DNA from: Meiothermus sp. CFH 77666
GTDB lineage: Bacteria; Deinococcota; Deinococci; Deinococcales; Thermaceae
Length of the DNA: 64,000 nucleotides
Assembly: GCF_017497985.1 (NCBI RefSeq)
Contig: NZ_JAGDFV010000005.1
Location: 1-64,000 of the forward strand
Reading direction: 5' to 3'
Part shown: positions 44,180 through 52,677 of the stretch, one piece after another
How the letters are laid out: each line of letters opens with the position of its first letter
Numbering within the stretch: the stretch's first letter is position 1
Position numbers and translations under genes: made by a program
Notes under the pieces: generated by a model
Database searches by the model: none
The model's input: the letters and a program-made list of their open reading frames with translations, nothing else
What the model was told of the DNA's origin: nothing

Positions 44180-44207
44180 TTGACGTGTTTTGCCAGATGG
44201 CTATAAT
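44180..44207 (+). promoter_or_regulatory. Strong sigma-70-type promoter of the binding-protein gene
   Basis: TTGACG (44180-44185), 16 bp, then a perfect TATAAT (44202-44207). Transcription would start near 44214, leaving a leader of about 54 bases with a hairpin and a strong ribosome site. Confidence 0.85.
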
Positions 44208-44234
44208 AGGGGCGGCAAATGCCAAGCAATAAAA

Positions 44235-44253
44235 GATTCTGCGACGCAGAATC
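44235..44253 (+). promoter_or_regulatory. Leader hairpin next to the ribosome site
   Basis: GATTCTGC pairs with GCAGAATC around GAC, ending 2 bp before AAAGGAGG. It could stabilise the mRNA 5' end or modulate translation. The high-output promoter suggests mRNA stability. Confidence 0.6.
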
Positions 44254-44267
44254 CCAAAGGAGGCTAG

Positions 44268-46132
44268 ATGAATCGCTTTAGCAAGATTGTTGCACTTGGT
44301 CTAACCCTGGTGGCCGGTGCAGCCATGGCTGGCCCGGCTGACAACAGCCTGGTCATTGGGACTTCCCAGGAGCCACGGGTGCTCGGGGGCGACTTCCTTA
44401 ACGTGATCTCCAACCAGTCCATCAAGGTTGAGATTGAGAACTACCTGTTCTCACCCCTCATCGTTCAGAACCTGCGGGCCGAGAACGAGGCGGTGCTGGC
44501 CACCGAGGTACCCACCCTGGCCAACCGCCGTCTGCGCGTGACGGATATTGGAGGTGGTAAGCGCCGCCTGGAGATTGACATCACCCTCAAGCCCAACCTG
44601 CGCTGGTCGGACGGCGACCCCCTGGACACCGACGACTTTGCCTTCTACTTTGAGGTCGGCAAGGCTAAAGGCATGGCCCTCAACAACCCCGACTACTGGG
44701 AGCGCGTCAACCTGCGGGTGCGCGACAAGCAGAACTTTTTGAGCCGGCCTACTACTATGACACCTACGGCTCGCCCATGGGGTATGCACCTTCCCACATC
44801 ATGCGGGCTGAATGGGAGAAGGTCAAGGCTGCGGCAGCTCCTCTCAACCCCGACCGCGACGCCCAGCGCCTGAACGAGCTCTACCGCAACTTCTTCCAGC
44901 AATTTAGCTCCAACCAGGCCATCAATGCGGGCCGCATGGTTTACAGTGGGCCTTTCCGCGCTTCGCGTTGGGTTTCCAACAGCTCCATCGAGCTGGTGCG
45001 CAACCCCAACTTCAACGCCATTGTGCCACAGGGTGGAGCGGACAAGTACGTTCAGCGAGTGGTCTACCGCGTTATTCAGAACACCAACTCGCTGTTGGTA
45101 GCCATCCTTGGCGGCGGTATTGACGCCACCTCGACTGTGGGTATCTCGGCTGACCAGGCCCGCAGCAAGCAGCTTACCAGCCGCGCCGCTGGCCGCTTCG
45201 ACATCTGGGCCATCCCCGGAGCCATCTGGGAGCACATCGACATCAACAAGTTCACCAACGTGCAGCGCGTGCGCGACCTTACCCTGGATGACAAGCGCAC
45301 CCGCCAGGCTCTTCTGCACGCCATCAACCGGGATGCCTGGGTGCAGGCTTTCTTCGATGGCGCAGAGCCCGTTTCGCACACCTGGGTGGCGCCCTCCAAC
45401 CCTCTCTTCAACCCCAACGTCAAAAAGTACGAGTACAACCCGGCTCGAGCCCGCGAGTTGCTGGCCCAGGTGGGCTGGCGTCCAGGCCCCGATGGCATCC
45501 TGCAGCGGACGGTGGATGGCCGCACGGTGCGATTTGAGCTTGATTGGGTGACCACTGCTGGGAACGCCATCCGCGAACGCACGCAACAGCTCTTTATTGA
45601 GCAGTGGCGTCAGGTGGGCATCGCCGTCAAGACGGCCAACGCCCCCAGTGCGGTGGTCTTTGCCGACGACTTCATCCAGCGTGGCGAGGAAGGCAAGTGG
45701 CTGTTCTTCATGTTCGCCTGGGTGAGCAGCCTGGCCGAAGATGGCAACCTCTTCCAGTTCAAGAACCTCAACACCGGCGCTCAACTGGTACCCAGCAAGG
45801 ATAACAACTACGCTGGACAGAACATCGGTAACTGGCGCAACGACGAGTTCGACCGTCTGACCAGCCAGGGGGTGCTCGAGTTCGACGAAGCCCGCCGTAA
45901 GCAGCTCTTTGCCCGTGCGCAGGAGATTTGGGCTGAGGAGCTGCCCGCACTGCCCTTGCGCTTCCGCTCGAACTTCCTGGTTGTGCGCAGCGGCCTGGTT
46001 AACTACGTGGCCGCGACCTACTCGGGCGGTAACGGCTACCCTGGCTGGAACTCCTGGGAGATCGGCTGGGCCAGCCGCGGGGCCGTCAAGCGCCACGATC
46101 AGGCTCAGGCGGGTGGTATTGCCATTAAGTAG
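44268..46132 (+). pseudogene. Peptide-type ABC transporter substrate-binding protein, frameshifted
   Basis: The first 157 codons encode a Sec signal peptide (MNRFSKIVALGLTLVAGAAMA) and the start of an SBP family 5 protein, up to VNLRVRDKQNF. At 44736-44740 (TTTTT) the frame is lost. From GAG at 44741 a second frame continues EPAYYYDTYGSPMGYAPSHIMRAEW to the stop at 46132. One extra T in the run would restore a single protein of about 621 residues. The paralogue at 46313 is intact and shares long identical stretches (RSKQLTSRA, DGILQRTVDGRTVRFE). The promoter, ribosome site and terminator are all good, so loss is recent, or the missing T is a sequencing error, or a -1 slip occurs. Confidence 0.8.
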
Positions 46133-46149
46133 CCTTACCCAAATGGTAG

Positions 46150-46182
46150 GGGAAACCAGGGGTTCGCCCCTGGTTTCCCTTT
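46150..46182 (+). terminator. Intrinsic terminator after the frameshifted binding-protein gene
   Basis: A perfect 13-bp stem, GGGAAACCAGGGG with CCCCTGGTTTCCC, is closed by a TTCG tetraloop and followed by TTT. It would reduce read-through into the second binding-protein gene. Confidence 0.85.
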
Positions 46183-46312
46183 GAGCGCCCATGTTTTCAA
46201 CGAATAGTGGCCTGGATACCTGCAAAAAAGGGGACTGTCAAGAGGGTACACAAATTGCCGGTTCGACAATAAAATCAAGCCCAGCCAAACACTGGCTATA
46301 CGAGGAGGAGCC

Positions 46313-48160
46313 ATGAAAAAGAAGCTCTTTGCGCTGATGTTGTTGAGCGGATTGGCCCTGGCCGGCCCACAGGACAACAGCTTGATTATTGGGGCGGCCC
46401 AGGAGCCCAGGGTGCTGGCCGGGGACGTGGTCAACGCGATCTCGAACCAGTCCATCAAGTTCGAAATCGAGAACTTCTTGTTTGCTCCCATTGTGCAAAC
46501 CAACCGCGACCTGGATGTGATTCCGGTGGTGGTGACGGAAGTGCCCACGGTTCAGAACAACCGCCTGCGCTTTGTGAATGTGCGGCCCGGTGTGCGTCGC
46601 CTCGAGCTCGACTACACCATCCGCCCGGATGCGGTCTGGTCGGATGGGCGGCCCATCAGCACCGAGGATGTGGCGCTTTACTTCGAGATGGGCAAGACCA
46701 GGGGCGTGCCCTCCACCAACGTAGACTTCTTTGACCGGGCCACCCTGCGCGTGCGCGACGCCCGCAACTTTACGGTGAGCTTAGAACCGGCCTACTTTTA
46801 TGACCTGGACATCAACCAGGTTTACTATGCGCCCAACCACATCATGCGGGCCGAGTGGGACAAGGCCAAAGCCGCTGCCGCCCAGACCAACGACACCGCA
46901 CGCCAGGCAGAAATTTTCCGTAACTTCTTTGCCCAGTTCTCCAACCCGCAGTACTTGAACAGCGGGCGTATGGTCTACTCGGGGCCCTTTACCCTGACCC
47001 GCTGGGTGCCCGGCAGCACCATCGAAATGCAGCGCAACCCGCGCTTCTGGATCAAGCCCCCTGGCGGTGAAGACAAATACGTCCAGAAGGTAATTTATCG
47101 CATCATTCAAAACACCAACTCGCTCCTGGTGGCCATTCTGGGTGGGGGAATTGACGCGGCCTCGAGCGTCTCAATCACTTTCGACCAGGCCCGCAGCAAG
47201 CAGCTTACCAGCCGTGCACCTGGGCGCTTTGAAATCTGGACCGTCTCCACTCCCTTCTTCGAGCACCTGGAGATCAACCAGTTCACCAATGTGCAACGGG
47301 TCAAAGACCTCCAGCTCGACAACGTCAAGACGCGGCAAGCCCTGATCTTTGCCATGAACCGCGAGGGCATTACCAAAGCCTTCTTTGACGGGCTCTACAC
47401 GGTGGCCCCTACCTGGGTTTCCCCGCAGAACCCCATGTTCAACCCCAACGTTGCCAAGTATCCGTATAACCCCGAGCGGGCCCGCCAGCTGCTGGCCGAG
47501 CTGGGGTGGCGGCCTGGCCCGGACGGCATTCTGCAGCGTACCGTAGACGGTCGCACGGTGCGCTTCGAGATCGAGTGGGCTACCACTGCGGGCAACCAGG
47601 TGCGTGAACGCATTCAGCAGTTTGTGGCGGAGAACTATCGCCAGGTGGGCATCGCGGTACGGGTAAACAACTCGCCCAGTGCGGTTCTCTTGAGTTCTCA
47701 GTACCGCTCGAGGGCCCAGGAAGGCACCTGGACGGGCTTCCTGCACTTCGCCTTCAGCATGGGTCAGGCCGACGATGGCGTGCGTTCGGCTTGCCGTGAC
47801 GACGAAGGCAAGCTGGTGTATGTTCCGACCCGTGAAAACGGCTTCCGCGGCCTGAACTTTGGCGGCTGGTGTAACGAGGAATACGATCGCCTTAGAAACC
47901 AGGCGGTGGTGGAATTCGACGTGAACCGTCGCAAGCAGCTCTTTGCCCGCATGCAGGAGATCTGGGCGAACGAAGTGGCGATGATTCCGCTTTACTTTGT
48001 TTCCGATGCGCGAATTTTCCGGATAGGGCTGGTCAACTACGTCTCGTCCACGTTTGCTAGCTCGGCCTACCCAACCATCGAGCCCTGGTTGATTGGCTGG
48101 CAGTCCAGAGGGGCCCAGAAGGTCTACGATCAGGCCAAATACGGCCAACCCATCAAGTAG
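46313..48160 (+). CDS. Peptide-type ABC transporter substrate-binding protein
   Basis: This SBP family 5 (DppA/OppA-like) protein of 615 residues binds peptides or similar solutes for import. The signal peptide MKKKLFALMLLSGLALA has no lipobox cysteine, so the mature protein is probably soluble in the periplasm. The fold markers are SDGRPISTEDVALYFE, YVQKVIYRIIQNTNSLLVAILGGGIDAAS and NVKTRQALIFAMNREGITKAFF. GAGGAGGAGCC precedes the ATG. It follows a close paralogue (see 44268) and is separated from the permeases by two hairpins, so binding protein and permeases are probably transcribed at different levels. The ligand is not evident. Confidence 0.92.
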   Translation: MKKKLFALMLLSGLALAGPQDNSLIIGAAQEPRVLAGDVVNAISNQSIKFEIENFLFAPIVQTNRDLDVIPVVVTEVPTVQNNRLRFVNVRPGVRRLELDYTIRPDAVWSDGRPISTEDVALYFEMGKTRGVPSTNVDFFDRATLRVRDARNFTVSLEPAYFYDLDINQVYYAPNHIMRAEWDKAKAAAAQTNDTARQAEIFRNFFAQFSNPQYLNSGRMVYSGPFTLTRWVPGSTIEMQRNPRFWIKPPGGEDKYVQKVIYRIIQNTNSLLVAILGGGIDAASSVSITFDQARSKQLTSRAPGRFEIWTVSTPFFEHLEINQFTNVQRVKDLQLDNVKTRQALIFAMNREGITKAFFDGLYTVAPTWVSPQNPMFNPNVAKYPYNPERARQLLAELGWRPGPDGILQRTVDGRTVRFEIEWATTAGNQVRERIQQFVAENYRQVGIAVRVNNSPSAVLLSSQYRSRAQEGTWTGFLHFAFSMGQADDGVRSACRDDEGKLVYVPTRENGFRGLNFGGWCNEEYDRLRNQAVVEFDVNRRKQLFARMQEIWANEVAMIPLYFVSDARIFRIGLVNYVSSTFASSAYPTIEPWLIGWQSRGAQKVYDQAKYGQPIK

Positions 48161-48220
48161 AGCGCTCTTCATAAAACTCGAGCCATCCAGGATTCAGAAT
48201 CCTTTGTCCTGGACGGAACA

Positions 48221-48244
48221 GTGGCCGCCTGTATGGGCGGCCAC
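48221..48244 (+). terminator. Hairpin after the second binding-protein gene
   Basis: GTGGCCGCC and GGCGGCCAC form a 9-bp perfect stem around TGTATG. There is no T-tract, so it may protect the 3' end of the mRNA rather than terminate. Confidence 0.5.
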
Positions 48245-48284
48245 ACCAGTTAAGAGCGAGATAACCGGGCTTCTGTTGGCGTAG

Positions 48285-48319
48285 CCCCCTCCAGGCCGGA
48301 GGGGGAGTTCTCTTTTGGA
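48285..48319 (+). terminator. Probable terminator before the permease genes
   Basis: CCCCCTCC pairs with GGAGGGGG around AGGCC, followed by a T-rich AGTTCTCTTTT. Confidence 0.6.
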
Positions 48320-48327
48320 TAAGAAAC

Positions 48328-48345
48328 ATCCACCATTCGGTGGAT
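48328..48345. promoter_or_regulatory. Palindrome shared with 44075-44098, possible operator
   Basis: ATCCACC and GGTGGAT flank ATTC. The 18-bp core differs from the upstream copy only in one loop base. It lies about 55 bp before the permease start, and a TAATAT at 48389-48394 could be the -10. Confidence 0.5.
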
Positions 48346-48400
48346 AGTTGTGAGGGGGCTCACAGATACAAAAAAGGTCAAGGGGCGGTAATATGGGCCT

Positions 48401-49411
48401 GTGTTTGCTTACACGATTCGCCGACTGCTGCAAATGATTCCATTGTTGTTTGCAGCCTCTGTAGTGATCTTTACTTTGTTGGCCCTACAACCCGGAGACC
48501 CGCTGGACGAACTGCGCCAGCAGAACCCCCGCATCACCGCCGAACAGCTGGAACAACTGCGCCGGGCCTACGGCCTCGACCAGCCCATCTACGTACGCTA
48601 CTTCAAGTGGCTTGGGCGGGCTTTGCAGGGCGATTTTGGTCAGTCCCGTACCTACGCCTCTCCTGCGGGGCAGATCATTTTTGGTCAGCGCCTGCCGCGC
48701 ACGCTGGTGCTCTCCGGAGCGGCCTTGACACTGGCCTTGCTGGTGGCCATCCCGGTGGGGATATTTTCGGCGGTGCGGCAGTATAGCCGCGCCGATTACG
48801 CCATCACCTTTTTGTCGTTTGTAGGGTTTTCCATGCCCATTTTCTTCCTGGGCATCTTACTACTGTATGTGTTCGCATTTTGGTTGCCTGAGCGAATACC
48901 GTGGTTTCCTAAGTTCCCGGTGCAGAGTATCTCCGACCTTCAGTGGTCGCAGGTTGTTAGCGGCGAAATTGGCTTCTGGCAGTTTATTGGGGACTGGGCC
49001 TTCAAGCTAATCCTGCCGGTGATCGCCCTCTCAACCATTCAGATGGCTTCCTGGACCCGTTATATGCGCGCAAGCCTGCTGGAAGTCTTGAACCAGGATT
49101 ACGTCCGCACCGCCCGTGCTAAGGGGTTGGGCGAGCGGATTGTGCTCTATAAGCACGCCCTGCGCAATGCCCTGATTCCCATCGTGACTCTGGTTGGTCT
49201 GGCCATTCCCGGGGTCTTTGGTGGAGCCGTTATCACCGAAACGATATTCTCATATCCCGGCATGGGTCGGGCTATTCTGGACTCACTGATTGAAAAAGAC
49301 TACAACGTCGCCATGGCAGCCCTGGCTTTTTTGGCCGTGCTGACGGCAATGTTCAACCTGCTGGCCGACCTGATGTATGCGGTGGTAGATCCCCGCATCC
49401 GCTATAGTTAG
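48401..49411 (+). CDS. Peptide-type ABC transporter permease, DppB/OppB family
   Basis: This inner-membrane permease of 336 residues has about six helices. The start FAYTIRRLLQMIPLLFAASVVIFTLLAL is the standard DppB N-terminus. LRRAYGLDQPIYVRYFKWLGRALQGDFGQS follows, and the EAA-type loop DYVRTARAKGLGERIVLYKHALRNALIP contacts the ATPase. It pairs with the permease 8 bp downstream. The GTG start has TAATAT six bases before it, so leaderless initiation is possible. No ATPase genes follow, so the transporter must use ATPases encoded elsewhere. Confidence 0.93.
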   Translation: MFAYTIRRLLQMIPLLFAASVVIFTLLALQPGDPLDELRQQNPRITAEQLEQLRRAYGLDQPIYVRYFKWLGRALQGDFGQSRTYASPAGQIIFGQRLPRTLVLSGAALTLALLVAIPVGIFSAVRQYSRADYAITFLSFVGFSMPIFFLGILLLYVFAFWLPERIPWFPKFPVQSISDLQWSQVVSGEIGFWQFIGDWAFKLILPVIALSTIQMASWTRYMRASLLEVLNQDYVRTARAKGLGERIVLYKHALRNALIPIVTLVGLAIPGVFGGAVITETIFSYPGMGRAILDSLIEKDYNVAMAALAFLAVLTAMFNLLADLMYAVVDPRIRYS

Positions 49412-49419
49412 GGGGTTCT

Positions 49420-50637
49420 ATGGCTGCTATCGCTACTGCTCCAAAACAAAAATCCCAGTCAACCTGGGCTTTGGCTTGGCGCCGCTTCAAGAAACACAAA
49501 GCGGCTATGGTTTCTCTCTGGATTGTGGTTGCGCTAGTTCTCATGGCTATACTGGCTCCATGGATTGCTCCTTATAGTCCGACTGCGCAACCCACGGGTG
49601 ATGACCTGGCTTCCAAGTATTACCTGGGACCCACCCGTGAACACCTGCTGGGTACCGATGACCTAGGTCGTGATGTGTTATCGCGTATCATGTACGGTGC
49701 TCGAATCTCTTTGCTGGTTGGATTTGTGGCAGCCTTAGCTTCCGCTCTAATTGGAACTACCCTGGGCGTCATTGCAGGGTACTTCTCTGGACGTCCTTTG
49801 CGTTTCTACATTGGGCCCTTCGCAAAGGTACAGGGGGGATGGAAGCCAGGGCCTTTCGCAGTTTGGCGTGTTTTCTCGTGGGTACTTTTGTATGCAGCGC
49901 TATTTTTTGTGGCAGAACTCGCCTGGCGGCTAGCGGGCCCTAATGTTGAGGCGCTCCTATCCGGTAACAACTCATTCAACAATTTTGCATCCCTTCTTGG
50001 CCTGATTCTCACCTGGGGTGTTGTGCTGGCTGTTGGGGCGTGGGGTCTGTTCGGCCAGGGGCGCCTGGATCTTGATGTGGTGATTTCTCGGTTCATGGAT
50101 TTCATGCTTACGATACCCGAGTTGCCTCTGCTCTTGGTTCTATCCGCCCTGCTTCGTGATACCCAGGGAGTTGCCGGACAATGGGCAGCCTCGGTTTTTC
50201 AGGAGGGAGCCTCGGTATTCATCATCATCACCATCATCGTGCTGTTTGGCTGGATCGGCACAGGGCGGCTAATCCGGGGGGCGGTACTGAGCTTGCGGGA
50301 ACAGGACTTCACGGCGGCTGCCCAGGCGCTTGGGGCGAGCGAGGCTAGAATCATGTTCCGCCACCTGGTGCCCAATGCCTTGGCTCCACTGATAGTGAAC
50401 GCCACCCTAGCGGTTGGCGGGGCTATCATTACCGAAGCCGCTCTATCGTTTCTGGGCTTTGGCATTCAGCCGCCGGTAGCCACCTGGGGCAATATGCTCA
50501 ACAATGCCCAGGTATACGTTTTTGATGCACCCTGGCTGGCGCTGGCGCCGGGTTTCATGATCTTCCTGACAGTGCTGGCCTTCAACTATCTGGGGGATGG
50601 CCTGCGGGACGCGCTCGACCCGCGCAGCAGGCTCTAG
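49420..50637 (+). CDS. Peptide-type ABC transporter permease, DppC/OppC family
   Basis: This second permease of 405 residues is longer than the usual 300. RRFKKHKAAMVSLWIVV opens the family N-terminal region, HLLGTDDLGRDVLSRIMYGARISLLVGF is the diagnostic motif, and DFTAAAQALGASEARIMFRHLVPNALAP is the EAA loop. The extra 90 or so residues lie in the middle (about 125-215, with YIGPFAKVQGGWKPGPFAVWRVF and two added hydrophobic segments), a form seen in Thermus-type transporters. TAGGGGGTTCT precedes the ATG. A strong terminator follows, closing the operon. Confidence 0.92.
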   Translation: MAAIATAPKQKSQSTWALAWRRFKKHKAAMVSLWIVVALVLMAILAPWIAPYSPTAQPTGDDLASKYYLGPTREHLLGTDDLGRDVLSRIMYGARISLLVGFVAALASALIGTTLGVIAGYFSGRPLRFYIGPFAKVQGGWKPGPFAVWRVFSWVLLYAALFFVAELAWRLAGPNVEALLSGNNSFNNFASLLGLILTWGVVLAVGAWGLFGQGRLDLDVVISRFMDFMLTIPELPLLLVLSALLRDTQGVAGQWAASVFQEGASVFIIITIIVLFGWIGTGRLIRGAVLSLREQDFTAAAQALGASEARIMFRHLVPNALAPLIVNATLAVGGAIITEAALSFLGFGIQPPVATWGNMLNNAQVYVFDAPWLALAPGFMIFLTVLAFNYLGDGLRDALDPRSRL

Positions 50638-50653
50638 CGGGATTGGCATTCGG

Positions 50654-50685
50654 TCCTGGGGGTCTTTGGTTCCCCCAGGATTTTT
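50654..50685 (+). terminator. Intrinsic terminator after the permease operon
   Basis: TCCTGGGGG and CCCCCAGGA form a 9-bp stem followed directly by TTTTT. Confidence 0.88.
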
Positions 50686-50782
50686 GTTGAGCTTTTTTGT
50701 GGCCCTCACAGAAGGGGGCTGTTTGCATACACGTGTGCAGATTGCAGCCAGCGTTTAGGGTGGAGGGCTGTATTGTAGGGGA

Positions 50783-51766
50783 ATGCGTGTGGTGTTATTG
50801 GGTAGCTTTCTGGCTTTATTACCGCTTGCTTTTGCCCAGAGCGAATCTGCTGTTACATGGGACTGCGCGGTTCCAGCGGAGAAGGTGGTTTGTTTGCAGC
50901 CCTCGGGGCTGGTGCAGTTTGGTCTCAGTCGGAATGGAGCCCTCAACCAGCCTGCGCCCCTGGAGCCTGCACTGGCTTTGGGCGCTCGTTTACAAGTTCA
51001 GACGCTTTGGGAAGGCGTTGGGTATTTTGCAGACCTGGGCATCTGGTACGAAGGGGCAGTGCAGTTTGGCCTTCTGGAGGCCTTTGCCCAGGCCGACCTG
51101 GGGGAGTTTGGTGTGAGTTTTGGCAAGCGCCGCGATTACAGCGGTCCCTGGGACGATACCTTGATGGGGCGGGATGGGCGCTGGGGGGTGTTTGGCCGGT
51201 ATCGGCCTGCGGAGGTGCCCTGGCTGGGACTTGAAGCGGCCTATCTGCCCAACACGGGACTGGCTGGTGGACAGGGTTTTGTAGGGGTTTCGGCGGAAAT
51301 CTTGAGAGTTGGTACCTTTATTGAAATCGTGCAGGTTCCCAACGGTTTGGCGGAACAGGAGCCCACCCTGCGCCTCCTCCCCAGAATAGGTGCGTATGTT
51401 CGGGATGTAGAGGTTTTCTGGCAGGCTGACCGGGGTTTTTGGAGCCGTGCTTCCCTGCCGCTGCCGTTGCGGCAGGCCCTGGGTTGGGTTCTGCAGTGCC
51501 CCTGTGAGGCCGATACCGAAGCCTGGCTCGAGGCCCTGGACCGAAGCCGGCTGGAGGTATCCCTGTGGTGGAACCCCGAGTGGGATTATCTGGGCGAGAA
51601 CAGCCCCTTCCTGCCTCAGGAGCGGCTGCGGGCCTGGTTGCTGGAGCCCCGCAAGCTGCTGGTTGGGATGGCATATAACTGGAATGAGCAGCTTCGTTTG
51701 GCGGTAGACCTGTCCAGAGCACCGGTGGAGGCCATCCGGTTTTATGTGCGGTATCAGTGGCGGTAG
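50783..51766 (+). CDS. Secreted protein, predicted outer-membrane beta-barrel
   Basis: The 327-residue product has a clear signal peptide (MRVVLLGSFLALLPLAFAQS). The rest is rich in alternating aromatic and glycine-containing strands, ending with the aromatic strand IRFYVRYQWR, as outer-membrane barrels do. Examples are LQVQTLWEGVGYFADLGIWYEGAVQFG and GEFGVSFGKRRDY. Two cysteines (CPCEAD) near residue 237 and two near the N-terminus may form disulfides. I cannot name the family. TATTGT lies 7 bp before ATG 50783 and could be a leaderless -10. The stop overlaps the convergent truA gene by 13 bp. Confidence 0.65.
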   Translation: MRVVLLGSFLALLPLAFAQSESAVTWDCAVPAEKVVCLQPSGLVQFGLSRNGALNQPAPLEPALALGARLQVQTLWEGVGYFADLGIWYEGAVQFGLLEAFAQADLGEFGVSFGKRRDYSGPWDDTLMGRDGRWGVFGRYRPAEVPWLGLEAAYLPNTGLAGGQGFVGVSAEILRVGTFIEIVQVPNGLAEQEPTLRLLPRIGAYVRDVEVFWQADRGFWSRASLPLPLRQALGWVLQCPCEADTEAWLEALDRSRLEVSLWWNPEWDYLGENSPFLPQERLRAWLLEPRKLLVGMAYNWNEQLRLAVDLSRAPVEAIRFYVRYQWR

Positions 51767-52557
51767 GGCTGGTAGCCGGCGCGTACAAAATACAGGCCCT
51801 GGGCTGGGGCAGTAGCCCCGGCATCCTTGCGGGTGCCGTGCTGTAGCAGATGGGCAATGCTGCTCGAGTCCCGCTTGCCCAGCCCTACCTCCACCAGCGT
51901 GCCCACCATGCTGCGTACCTGCCCTCGTAGAAAGCCCGAACCCACGAACTCGAGCCAGATCTCCCGCCCGCCTTCGGTGGGCCAGACTTCCAGGTGAGCC
52001 CGGTAGATTTCCCGCACGGTGGTTCGCTCTTCCTTGATGGCAAAGGCACGGAAGTCGTGGGTGCCTAAAAGGGCTTCCAACGCATGGCGCATGGGAATGA
52101 GATTTAGCGACTGGGGTATCCACCAGACCCGGTGGCGCTCGAGGGCCGGAGGCATTCTGCGCTGAAGGATGCGGTAGCGGTACTCCCGCCAGTGGCAGCT
52201 CTTGCGGGCGTGGAAATCCAGGGAGACCTCCTCGGCCCGCAAGGCCCGGATGTCCGGGGGCAGGAGGCTATTCAGCGCGTAGGGGATTTTTTCGGTAGGG
52301 ATGCGATCGCGGGTGTCGTAATGCACCGGCATGGCCAGCGCATGCACTCCAGCATCGGTGCGGCCACAGGGCCAGATTTTCGGCCTGGCGCCGGGAATTT
52401 TGCCCAGGGCGGCCTCGAGCACCTGCTGAACCGTACGCTCACCTTGTGCCTGGGTCTGCAACCCCGCAAAATGGGTGCCGTCGTACTCGAGGGTGAGCAA
52501 GATGCGCCTCAGACATGAGTTTTCCAATATCGCCCGATCTTCCAAAGCGAGTGTCAT
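51754..52557 (-). CDS. truA: tRNA pseudouridine(38-40) synthase
   Basis: TruA isomerises uridines 38-40 in the tRNA anticodon stem. RRILLTLEYDGTHFAGLQTQ opens the fold, CGRTDAGVHAL carries the catalytic Asp, HARKSCHWREYRYRI is the RNA-binding segment, and FVGSGFLRGQVRSMVGTLVEVGLG is the C-terminal signature. At 267 residues it is slightly longer than usual because of an N-terminal MTLALEDRAILENSCL extension, which may not be translated, although no better start codon is obvious. It ends inside the convergent outer-membrane protein gene. Confidence 0.94.
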   Translation of the reverse strand: MTLALEDRAILENSCLRRILLTLEYDGTHFAGLQTQAQGERTVQQVLEAALGKIPGARPKIWPCGRTDAGVHALAMPVHYDTRDRIPTEKIPYALNSLLPPDIRALRAEEVSLDFHARKSCHWREYRYRILQRRMPPALERHRVWWIPQSLNLIPMRHALEALLGTHDFRAFAIKEERTTVREIYRAHLEVWPTEGGREIWLEFVGSGFLRGQVRSMVGTLVEVGLGKRDSSSIAHLLQHGTRKDAGATAPAQGLYFVRAGYQPYRH

Positions 52558-52643
52558 TTTAACCGCAGGCCGTCTGGAGACAAGCCATCACCTGCAACAT
52601 GCCCGCAAGCGCTCACGAAGTGTATCCGTTGGTTTTTGGGGCT

Positions 52644-52671
52644 ATAGACCATTGACCATGAACCATAGACC
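52644..52671. repeat. Heptanucleotide tandem array, four units
   Basis: ATAGACC, ATTGACC, ATGAACC and again ATAGACC follow one another exactly, a clear 7-bp array. It lies in the 120-bp spacer between truA and the ABC ATPase gene, ending 6 bp from the ATPase stop. Confidence 0.75.
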
Positions 52672-52677
52672 CTTCAT

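Larger units (their letters stand above)
43940..44267. other. 328-bp leader region of the peptide transporter locus
   Basis: There is no gene. In order it holds a perfect palindrome (44075-44098), a strong promoter (44180-44207), a leader hairpin (44235-44253) and an AAAGGAGG ribosome site (44256-44263) before the first binding-protein gene. These are listed separately. Confidence 0.7.

Noticed and set aside
44693-46225. Long minus-strand frame of about 510 codons opposite the first binding-protein gene
   Set aside because: Shadow frame; the plus strand encodes clear homology to the paralogue, with promoter and terminator.
48189-48207. Small hairpin AGGATT/AATCCT as the terminator of the second binding-protein gene
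   Set aside because: Only a 6-bp stem with a poor T-tract; the two larger hairpins downstream are better candidates.
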